DNA of 11,779 nucleotides from Tannerellaceae bacterium (GTDB lineage: Bacteria; Bacteroidota; Bacteroidia; Bacteroidales; Tannerellaceae), in contig JAIRZN010000126.1 in assembly GCA_031267205.1 (NCBI GenBank), positions 1-11,779 of the forward strand. Direction: 5' to 3'. Numbering within the stretch: the first letter of the stretch is position 1; each line of letters begins with the position of its first letter. Shown piece after piece: positions 6,657 to 11,779 of the stretch. The notes beneath the pieces are model-generated. The model worked only from the letters and a program-made list of their open reading frames with translations. It was not told the origin of the DNA and ran no database searches. A program made the translations under genes and the position numbers.

Positions 6657-7060
6657 CCCTTTTGTCTTTTAAAGGTGAAATATTTATTCATCAGGAAATT
6701 GGCGACTGTATAGAATACCATGGCGATGACCTGATTGTAGTATGGGTCTATGGATAAGTTTGCATTCAGATGTATCAGGATGCCTAACTGCAACAGATAG
6801 CAGACGCCGAAGACTATGCCGAAGCGGATGGCGCTACCTGCCCAGGCGTCGGAACTCTTGAACGTCCATTGCTTGTTCCATATGAAACTGTTTAAAACGC
6901 CGGCGGCATATCCGGCAACATTCGACACTATGCCGGAATATCCCAGTACTTTCATCATTATCCATATTATAAAGAGTGACAGTAAGGTATTGCCGACGCC
7001 GACTACGCCGTACTTAACGGCCTGCTTCAGTATTTTTGTTTCCATGATTCTTGTTTCCAT
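6653..7060 (-). CDS. GtrA-like membrane protein (putative lipid-linked sugar flippase)
   Basis: A small four-helix membrane protein of 135 residues, or 130 if translation starts at the second ATG at 7045. The helices are roughly YGVVGVGNTLLSLFIIWIMM, the SNVAGYAAGVLNSFIWNK region, the IRFGIVFGVCYLLQLGI region and the VIAMVFYTVANFLMNKYFTF region. The NSFIWNKQWTF stretch is the GtrA-family signature. Family members are thought to flip polyprenyl-phosphate sugars, and the partner glycosyltransferase follows with a 4-nt overlap. The start is ambiguous because a 15-bp tandem duplication (7036-7065) made two in-frame start codons, METRI then METKI. The N-terminus overlaps the end of the upstream gene by 47 nt (or 32 nt from the second ATG). 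Confidence 0.9.
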   Translation of the reverse strand: METRIMETKILKQAVKYGVVGVGNTLLSLFIIWIMMKVLGYSGIVSNVAGYAAGVLNSFIWNKQWTFKSSDAWAGSAIRFGIVFGVCYLLQLGILIHLNANLSIDPYYNQVIAMVFYTVANFLMNKYFTFKRQKG

Positions 7061-7787
7061 GATTCTTCCGGATGATTTCTTCTATTTCCGCAGCGGAGAT
7101 CTCTTTCATGTTCGTTATGGTGACCAGGCCTGAGATAAAGTTGCCGTATTGGTTACATTCGGTTACCACCTTTTCGAGTATGGCTTTGATGTCTTTCCTG
7201 ACCGGCACGAGGATCAACAGTTTCACGTACAGGTCGTGTATGGCGATGCGTTCTATTTCACAGTCCTCCGTGTGCAGGGTGTAGTCAAATTCGCGTTCTA
7301 TTGTTTGGCGTTGGTACTGTTGGAAAGGTTCTTCTCCCGAAGCGGTGAGCAGTACGCAGAAACGTAGTTTTTCTCCCTTGCCTCCCAATCCGGTGGATAT
7401 ATATATCTGCCTTTCTTCCAATAATTCGGACTCAAGGGACAGGCGGCTTTCCATCAGAGCCATGTAAGACCAGTCTGCTACATCGGGATCGGGATTTTGT
7501 ACATATTCTTCCAGCAGGCGATAGGCGCGCACGTCGTTGGAGGTGGCCAAGGCGGAGAGTATGTATTTCTTATGTTCCGTTGAGAGTGCGTTGCCGGAAA
7601 GGCTGCGATTGTACGTGTCATACTCGTCGTCGGTCATTTCCGTGCGGGTCTTTCGCATCTGTTCCGAATACCTGAAGTATTCCAACTGTGATTCTATCGG
7701 GACGCTCTGTTCCAGGAGATGGAATCGTCCTTCTATTTTATTAAGAGAATTGCGAATATGTCCGGATACATCGTCTTTATCTTCCAT
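7014..7787 (-). CDS. Conserved protein of unknown function with HEAT-like helical middle
   Basis: A 257-residue, soluble-looking protein without signal peptide or membrane helices. The first 120 or so residues are charged and helical. The segment AYRLLEEYVQNPDPDVADWS (88-107) followed by YMALMESRL resembles a HEAT-type helical repeat. The rest contains ISTGLGGKGEKLRF (130-143) and a mixed alpha/beta part. From memory this is a conserved Bacteroidales family with no known function. It is first in an operon with the GtrA and GT2 genes, so a role linked to envelope glycan synthesis is possible but only inferred. A longer TTG start at 7820 would lie inside the promoter box, so ATG 7787 is preferred. 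The C-terminal end carries the duplicated NHGNK NHGNK and overlaps the next gene. Confidence 0.82.
   Translation of the reverse strand: MEDKDDVSGHIRNSLNKIEGRFHLLEQSVPIESQLEYFRYSEQMRKTRTEMTDDEYDTYNRSLSGNALSTEHKKYILSALATSNDVRAYRLLEEYVQNPDPDVADWSYMALMESRLSLESELLEERQIYISTGLGGKGEKLRFCVLLTASGEEPFQQYQRQTIEREFDYTLHTEDCEIERIAIHDLYVKLLILVPVRKDIKAILEKVVTECNQYGNFISGLVTITNMKEISAAEIEEIIRKNHGNKNHGNKNTEAGR
7036..7065. repeat. 15-bp perfect tandem duplication across a gene overlap
   Basis: Two identical 15-bp copies (7036-7050 and 7051-7065) lie where the end of the HEAT-like gene overlaps the start of the GtrA gene. As 15 is a multiple of three, both frames stay intact: the upstream protein gains a second NHGNK and the downstream protein a second MET start. 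Confidence 0.9.
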
Positions 7788-7817
7788 AGCATCATTCTTA
7801 TGTTTTTCACTAAAGAA

Positions 7818-7825
7818 CAAAGTTA
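7818..7825 (-). promoter_or_regulatory. Promoter -7 element of the HEAT-like/GtrA/GT2 operon
   Basis: The minus strand reads TAACTTTG, an exact TAnnTTTG match. Initiation about 7 nt downstream gives a leader of about 24 nt before ATG 7787. No clear -33 TTTG was found. Confidence 0.65.
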
Positions 7826-7854
7826 ATCTTTTTCCATTAACTCCTTTATCTTTT

Positions 7855-7874
7855 CCGGCTAAGTTCGCAGCCGG
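7855..7874 (-). terminator. Hairpin after the acyltransferase gene, possible terminator
   Basis: CCGGCT (7855-7860) and AGCCGG (7869-7874) form a 6-bp GC-rich stem with an 8-nt loop, 11 nt past the DUF5009 stop codon. No T-run follows on the minus strand, so it is not a canonical intrinsic terminator. It may protect the mRNA end or act with Rho. Confidence 0.4.
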
Positions 7875-7884
7875 TCGGGAGATG

Positions 7885-9108
7885 TCAGACTTTCAACTTC
7901 ACGCGGGCGCGGCCGAGAAGCCACGTTATCCAGATGATCGCAAGGGAGAAACAGATACAGTTTACTATCGACAGCGCTCCGTGCGTAAACCAGCCGGGCA
8001 TTCCGATTCCAATTATGCCGGCGATGCTGTATGCGGCGTAAGGAACAATATAGGTGGTGAGCGTCGCTGTGCCGGCGGGTTTGATTATGTTGAACCAACC
8101 GGCCTTGCCTTTTTCAACTATGACATATATGACGGCGTACAGGGCTATTGCCAACGAGGTGATGTAGAACAGCCACGTCGGAGTCTCGCTAAGCTTGGAT
8201 ACTATCCAGAAACGATGCGAGACCATGCCTGCTACAAGGAAAAGGCCCGACATGAGCGCGGCTGCCGACAGCTTCTTCTTCCATCCCATACCGGAATATC
8301 TTGTGCACAGAACCGACAGTATGACGCCGCCAAGCGTGAACGCCGGCAGCGTGCCGTTACCAATGTGCAGGATGCCGAGCGCATCGCTGTAAAAGTTGGG
8401 ATGAGGGGGGGAGAACAGGGCTACGCCGCCGTGCGCTTCGTTCATTTCCGAGCCGGCCAGACTCATGAGGACGAGTATCGCCCAGGCCGGTATCAGGTAC
8501 TTCAGACGGTCGCGCGCAAACATATATATAAATGCGCACAGGAAATACGACCACCCGATCAGCCCCAGTATACCCCACCAGCGTGAGGCGAACACCCCGC
8601 CGCGCGCGTCGCGGAAGGTGATGGCGAGGTATGCGAGGATGAGTATCCCAAGCGCCTTGAGCAGCAGGTAAAGCCGTTCGCGTTTTGCGCCTGCCGCCGC
8701 CGGATATTGATTCCATACGAGGATAAAGGCGGCAACCATCAGCAGCCTGTATGCCGCTATGCCGTATCCGGCGTCGGGCGACAGGCGGGTTTCCGAATTG
8801 ACTATGAATACGCCCATCAGCAGCAGCGCCAGGGTGCGCGCAAGTATGTGTCCTGCGGTAGACTCGCCGGACAGGCCTTTGGCATAACGGCGTTCGACGG
8901 CAAACGGTATAGACATTCCCATTACGAACAGGAAGCAGGGGAAGACCGTGTCGGACAATCCCAGGAAGTCTTCCCCGCTTGCAGCATGTTGCATCCAGTG
9001 GGGTATATCGTTCACCGACCAAAAGTCGTTCACGAATATCATTACGAACATCGTGAGCGCACGCAGTATGTCTATCGCTACGTTGCGCTGTGCGTAAGCT
9101 GCTTTCAA
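7885..9108 (-). CDS. DUF5009 membrane acyltransferase (heparan-alpha-glucosaminide N-acetyltransferase-like)
   Basis: A 407-residue polytopic membrane protein with about ten hydrophobic segments. The N-terminus reads RNVAIDILRALTMFVMIFVN (8-27), then IPHWMQHA (35-42) and DTVFPCFLFVMGMSIPFA (53-70). These match the HGSNAT/YeiB-like family, where a conserved histidine near the first loop carries the acetyl group; His37 or His41 could play that role. The family is thought to move acetyl groups across the membrane onto sugars or glycans, but the acceptor is unknown here. There is no ATG before the conserved motif. The only start codon in the stretch after the pgk stop is TTG 9108, five codons past it and in the same frame as pgk, so translational coupling is likely. 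Confidence 0.85.
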   Translation of the reverse strand: MKAAYAQRNVAIDILRALTMFVMIFVNDFWSVNDIPHWMQHAASGEDFLGLSDTVFPCFLFVMGMSIPFAVERRYAKGLSGESTAGHILARTLALLLMGVFIVNSETRLSPDAGYGIAAYRLLMVAAFILVWNQYPAAAGAKRERLYLLLKALGILILAYLAITFRDARGGVFASRWWGILGLIGWSYFLCAFIYMFARDRLKYLIPAWAILVLMSLAGSEMNEAHGGVALFSPPHPNFYSDALGILHIGNGTLPAFTLGGVILSVLCTRYSGMGWKKKLSAAALMSGLFLVAGMVSHRFWIVSKLSETPTWLFYITSLAIALYAVIYVIVEKGKAGWFNIIKPAGTATLTTYIVPYAAYSIAGIIGIGMPGWFTHGALSIVNCICFSLAIIWITWLLGRARVKLKV

Positions 9109-9120
9109 GGCGTAACGTTT

Positions 9121-10386
9121 TTAGTTATTCTCCTCTATGGCTGCGATACCAGGCAACGTTTTGCCTTCGATAGCCTCGAGCAGGGCGCCGCCGCCGGTAG
9201 AGACGTATGATACTCCTTCGGCGAGGCCGAATTTGTTTACGCAGGCGACCGAATCGCCTCCGCCTACGAGCGAAAAGGCTCCGGCGGCCGTGGCTTCAAC
9301 GATGGCTTCGCCTACCGCGCGCGAGCCGTGCGTGAAGTTGTCAAACTCGAAAACGCCTGTCGGACCGTTCCACAATATTGTCTTCGATTGTTTGATAACT
9401 CCTGCGTATAGCTTTTCCGTCTCCGGGCCTATGTCGAGGCCTTCCCATCCGTCGGGTATGTTGTCCACCGCGCAAAAACCGGTCTTCGCGTCGTTGCTGA
9501 AGCTGTCGGCTATCTTGGCGTCGGTCGCCAGGACGATATTTACGCCCTTTGCTTTGGCTTTATCCAGAAGGTCGAGCGCGAGGCACAGCTTATCGTCTTC
9601 GCAGATGGAATTACCGATCTTCCCTCCCTGCGCTTTTGTAAAAGTATATGTCATGCCGCCGGTGATAATCAGGTTGTCGACTTTTCCGAGCAGGTTTTCG
9701 ATTATTTCTATCTTGGAAGATACTTTGGAGCCTCCCATGATCGCCGTGAACGGGCGGTTGATGTCTTTGAGGATCTTTTGGACGGCCTGCACCTCTTTTT
9801 CCATAAGGAAGCCGAACATCTTGTCGCCGGCGTCGAAGTATTTGGCGATAAGGGCCGTCGAAGCGTGCGCGCGGTGGGCCGTGCCGAAGGCGTCGTTAAC
9901 GTAGGCGTCGGCATATGATGCGAGCTTGGCTGTAAACTCTTCCTGGCTCGCTTTTACGGCCTTCTTGGCGGCGTTCTTCGCCTCGTCGGAGGCGTCTTCG
10001 GCCAATCCGCGGGGTTTGCCCTCCTCTTCGGCGTAAAAGCGGAGGTTTTCGAGCAAAAGGGCCTGGCCGGGCTTGAGGGCGGCTATCTTCGCCTTTGTTT
10101 CTTCGCCAACGCAGTCGTCGGCGAACAGTACTTCGGCGCCCAACAGTTGCGCCACGCGTCCGAGTATATGCCTTAGCGAATATTTGTCGGCGACGCCTTT
10201 GGGACGCCCCAGATGCGAACCTATGATGGGATTGCCTCCGTCGGCGAGTATCTTCCGCAGCGTAGGAAGGGCGGCGCGGATGCGGGTGTCGTCGGTGATA
10301 TTAAAATTTTCATCCAAGGGGACATTGAAATCGACCCTTACAAAGGCTTTCTTGCCGGAGAAATTGTATTGTTCAATCTTTTGCAT
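9121..10386 (-). CDS. pgk: Phosphoglycerate kinase
   Basis: Pgk (EC 2.7.2.3) is the glycolytic enzyme that transfers phosphate from 1,3-bisphosphoglycerate to ADP in the cytosol. All landmarks are present over 421 residues: VRVDFNVP (16-23) and SHLGRPKG (57-64) for substrate binding, ENLRFY (113-118), NDAFGTAHRAHAS (164-176), GGSKVSSK (218-225), NGPTGVFE (340-347), and the nucleotide-binding GGGDS (375-379) and STGGGA (396-401). A lysine- and alanine-rich stretch at about 127-152 makes it slightly longer than typical 390-400-residue enzymes. The start is ATG 10386 (MQKIEQYNF). A TTG seven codons upstream at 10407 adds a tail with no similarity to the family. The gene is probably co-transcribed with the DUF5009 gene 12 nt downstream. 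Confidence 0.97.
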   Translation of the reverse strand: MQKIEQYNFSGKKAFVRVDFNVPLDENFNITDDTRIRAALPTLRKILADGGNPIIGSHLGRPKGVADKYSLRHILGRVAQLLGAEVLFADDCVGEETKAKIAALKPGQALLLENLRFYAEEEGKPRGLAEDASDEAKNAAKKAVKASQEEFTAKLASYADAYVNDAFGTAHRAHASTALIAKYFDAGDKMFGFLMEKEVQAVQKILKDINRPFTAIMGGSKVSSKIEIIENLLGKVDNLIITGGMTYTFTKAQGGKIGNSICEDDKLCLALDLLDKAKAKGVNIVLATDAKIADSFSNDAKTGFCAVDNIPDGWEGLDIGPETEKLYAGVIKQSKTILWNGPTGVFEFDNFTHGSRAVGEAIVEATAAGAFSLVGGGDSVACVNKFGLAEGVSYVSTGGGALLEAIEGKTLPGIAAIEENN

Positions 10387-10422
10387 AATGTTATTTTTAT
10401 TTGACAATGATTAAAATGCACG

Positions 10423-10430
10423 CAAATCTA
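10423..10430 (-). promoter_or_regulatory. pgk promoter, -7 element
   Basis: The minus strand reads TAGATTTG, an exact TAnnTTTG match, giving a leader of about 30 nt before ATG 10386. A TTTTG lies only 2 bp further upstream, too close to act as the -33 element. Confidence 0.7.
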
Positions 10431-10515
10431 CACAAAAACTTCTATATGCCTCCCCCTTGCTACATATTTTTCTGCGCCCGCAACGGGTGCGGATACGCAG
10501 CGAGGGAGTACGCGC

Positions 10516-10709
10516 AAGCCAATGACGATGCGTGAAGCTTTTTACAAAAAAAATTGACCAATAACGCTTCGGGTGGCTCTCCATAACAAAATCTTTGCCC
10601 AATAACATTGCTTATGCTTCCTGCAAAATAAATCTTAACCAACGACGCGGCAATATGCCTCATGCAAAGAAAAAATTAGCCGATGAGGCAGTCGGGAGGC
10701 TTGTAATAT
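10516..10709. repeat. Decayed tandem repeat, about 40-bp period
   Basis: The anchor CCAAT/CCAAC/CCGAT recurs at 10519, 10558, 10599, 10639 and 10680, so at intervals of 39, 41, 40 and 41 bp. Around the anchor, TTRRCC precedes, AAYRACG often follows, then TGC-rich and A-rich parts such as ATGCYTC and TGCAAARTAAA. The units are clearly related but diverged. Small minus-strand reading frames cross this stretch but look like by-products of the repeat. Confidence 0.65.
10656..10690. repeat. 8-bp inverted repeat
   Basis: TGCCTCAT (10656-10663) and ATGAGGCA (10683-10690) are perfect reverse complements separated by 19 nt. They lie at the right end of the decayed repeat, just before the 41-bp array. 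Confidence 0.6.
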
Positions 10710-10996
10710 ATGTCGCACGCTTCATGCGTATGACGCGGTACGTGTGACAAATGTCGCACGCTTTATGCGTATGACATGGTACGTGTGACAAATGTCGCAC
10801 GTTTTATGCGTATGACATGGTACGTGTGACAAATGTCGCACATTTTATGCGTATGACATGATACGTGTGACAAATGTCGCACGTTTTATGCGTATGACAT
10901 AAGCCATGTGACAAATGTCGCACATTTTATGCGTATGACATAATCCGTGTGACAAATGTCGCACGCTCTATGCGTATGACATAAGCCGTGTGACAA
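10710..10996. repeat. Tandem array, seven copies of a 41-bp unit
   Basis: Seven head-to-tail units start at 10710, 10751, 10792, 10833, 10874, 10915 and 10956. The conserved blocks are ATGTCGCAC at the start, TATGCGTATGAC in the middle and GTGTGACAA at the end. Bases between the blocks vary (for example CGCTT, CGTTT, CATTT). Each of the six junctions makes a near-perfect dyad TGTGACA-AA-TGTCGCA. As 41 is not a multiple of three, the unit cannot encode a repeated peptide. It is not a CRISPR, since there are no unique spacers. Confidence 0.95.
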
Positions 10997-11142
10997 ATAT
11001 TATATACTTCGCGAATATGAGCGCATTATAGTTAATAATAAATACTTCAGCATTATATTAAAATGACACCGTATTATTTATGCAGACATCATATATGTAG
11101 CTTGTATTTATCAATTTATCAGAATGAAACGAAAGGCTGATA
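10997..11142. other. AT-rich spacer, nothing recognised
   Basis: Between the 41-bp array and the heptapeptide-repeat gene the DNA is AT-rich without a reading frame. A 6-bp inverted repeat TATCAG/CTGATA with a 14-nt loop lies near 11115-11141, just past the stop codon of the repeat gene, but there is no T-run to make it a standard terminator. Confidence 0.35.
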
Positions 11143-11655
11143 TTATAATCTAATAAATTCTACGCCTTTAAATAAATACTGACAGCCCAAGCATGATGAA
11201 AAATTACGAGGGGGGCGAACTACTTCGGGAGCTTTTTCATCCGGCAACCAAACCTTAAATGCGTTTGCCCCGACGGGAAATTGGTCGACCCCTTTGGGAA
11301 ATCGGTCGACCCCTTCGGGAAATCGGTCGACCCCTTCGGGAAATTGGTCGACCCCTTTGGGAAATTGATCGACCCCTTTGGGAAATTGATCGACCCCTTC
11401 GGGAAATTGATCGACCCCTTTGGGAAATTGGTCGACGCCCAAGCCAAAGGTGTCGACACCCAAGCCAAAGGTGTCGACGCCCAAGCCAAAGGTGTCGACA
11501 CCTAAGCCAAAGGTGTCGACACCCAAGCCAAAGGTGTCGACGCCCAAGCCAAAGGTGTCGACGCCCAAGCCAAAGGTGTCGACACCCAAGCCAAAGGTGT
11601 CGACTACTTTGGCAAGTTCCTCAAAGGCCCTGCGAGGGAAAAGAATAAGATGCAT
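11143..11655 (-). CDS. Heptapeptide-repeat protein of unknown function
   Basis: A 170-residue frame: a short N-terminus (MHLILFPRRAFEELAKV), eight copies of TFGLGVD, seven of (Q/R)FP(K/E)GVD, a diverged QFPVGAN, then the tail FKVWLPDEKAPEVV and about 27 further residues ending in GVEFIRL. Several frames are open across a 21-bp repeat, so strand choice needs support. Of the five variable sites in the unit, three are silent in this frame (Asp, Gly and Leu third positions) and two are conservative (Lys/Glu, Arg/Gln). In the plus-strand frames the same changes alter residues or create stops. The frame upstream of ATG 11655 is open to 11703, so the true start could be non-ATG. No signal peptide is convincing. 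I cannot assign a function; expression is uncertain. Confidence 0.5.
   Translation of the reverse strand: MHLILFPRRAFEELAKVVDTFGLGVDTFGLGVDTFGLGVDTFGLGVDTFGLGVDTFGLGVDTFGLGVDTFGLGVDQFPKGVDQFPEGVDQFPKGVDQFPKGVDQFPEGVDRFPEGVDRFPKGVDQFPVGANAFKVWLPDEKAPEVVRPPRNFSSCLGCQYLFKGVEFIRL
11284..11598. repeat. 21-bp minisatellite, 15 units in two blocks
   Basis: Fifteen 21-bp units begin at 11284 and every 21 bp after. Twelve open with the palindrome GTCGAC; the three at 11368, 11389 and 11410 open with ATCGAC. Units 1-7 (11284-11430) continue CCCTTYGGGAAATYG. Units 8-15 (11431-11598) continue RCCYAAGCCAAAGGT. Diverged half-matching units flank the array at 11263-11283 and 11599-11619. Confidence 0.95.
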
Positions 11656-11779
11656 TATTACGAGTATATTATCCTCAAGAAGTCCCTCCGGTTCCCGAAA
11701 ACCTTACGGGGAATCATATTCCCTTAGCAGGTGTTAGAGGAATGGTGGCATGCCCAAATTATTCTTATTCGTATTTTTG

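Noticed and set aside
7537..8586. Long plus-strand reading frame of 349 codons
   Set aside because: It lies antisense to the HEAT-like and DUF5009 genes, has low-quality composition without any recognisable motif, and the minus-strand genes have clear family signatures.
10460..10663. Small minus-strand proteins upstream of pgk
   Set aside because: The frames cross the decayed 40-bp repeat and the pgk promoter side; their sequence is explained by the repeat and they lack family features.
10710..10996. CRISPR array
   Set aside because: The units are contiguous at 41 bp with no unique spacers, the variable bases are few and shared between units, and no cas gene is nearby.
11259..11737. Plus-strand repeat proteins (STPKPKV, RPLREIG and VDPFGKL types)
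   Set aside because: They arise from the same 21-bp repeat. Unit variation produces stops or non-synonymous changes in these frames, while the minus frame stays open with mostly silent changes.

Overview
The window looks like a chromosome segment from a member of the Bacteroidota, probably the Bacteroidales. The genes and their order fit this: a DapL/DapF lysine-branch pair, a YhhQ-type queuosine-precursor transporter, a GtrA/GT2 pair, a DUF5009 membrane acyltransferase and pgk. Five gene starts are also preceded by an exact copy of the Bacteroidota -7 promoter element TAnnTTTG, usually 25-40 bases from the start codon. The leaders are A-rich with no clear Shine-Dalgarno sequence. I cannot name the genus from sequence alone.

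Layout. 1-405 (minus) is the 5' part of an AT-rich gene for a secreted protein that runs off the left edge. 406-857 is an AT-rich intergenic stretch ending in the dapF promoter. 858-2902 (plus) is a dapF-dapL operon making LL- and meso-diaminopimelate. 2897-4132 (minus) is a trans-sulfuration PLP enzyme whose stop codon abuts that of dapL. 4133-4279 holds two divergent promoters. It also carries, just before the transporter start codon, a 31-nt pseudoknot that matches the preQ1-I riboswitch position by position. 4280-4960 (plus) is the queuosine-precursor transporter. 4961-5656 is a mostly empty, strongly AT-rich gap closed by an intrinsic terminator for the minus strand. 5724-7787 (minus) is a three-gene operon: an unknown conserved protein, a GtrA-like membrane protein and a polyprenyl-phosphate glycosyltransferase. 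7885-10386 (minus) is pgk followed by a DUF5009 acyltransferase in the same frame, separated by one stop codon. 10516-10996 holds tandem repeats: four to five decayed units of about 40 bp, then seven tight 41-bp units. 11143-11655 (minus) is a low-complexity heptapeptide-repeat protein.

How the parts work together. DapL and DapF are consecutive steps to meso-diaminopimelate, used for peptidoglycan and lysine. The GT2/GtrA pair is a typical module for lipid-linked sugar transfer across the inner membrane. The transporter imports a queuosine precursor, and the element in front of its start codon would sense preQ1 and shut off translation when the precursor is plentiful. The points most worth following up are this riboswitch, the 41-bp array whose junctions form repeated CRP-like dyads on one helical face, the heptapeptide-repeat gene whose substitution pattern reveals its coding strand, and the stop-separated, in-frame pgk-DUF5009 arrangement.
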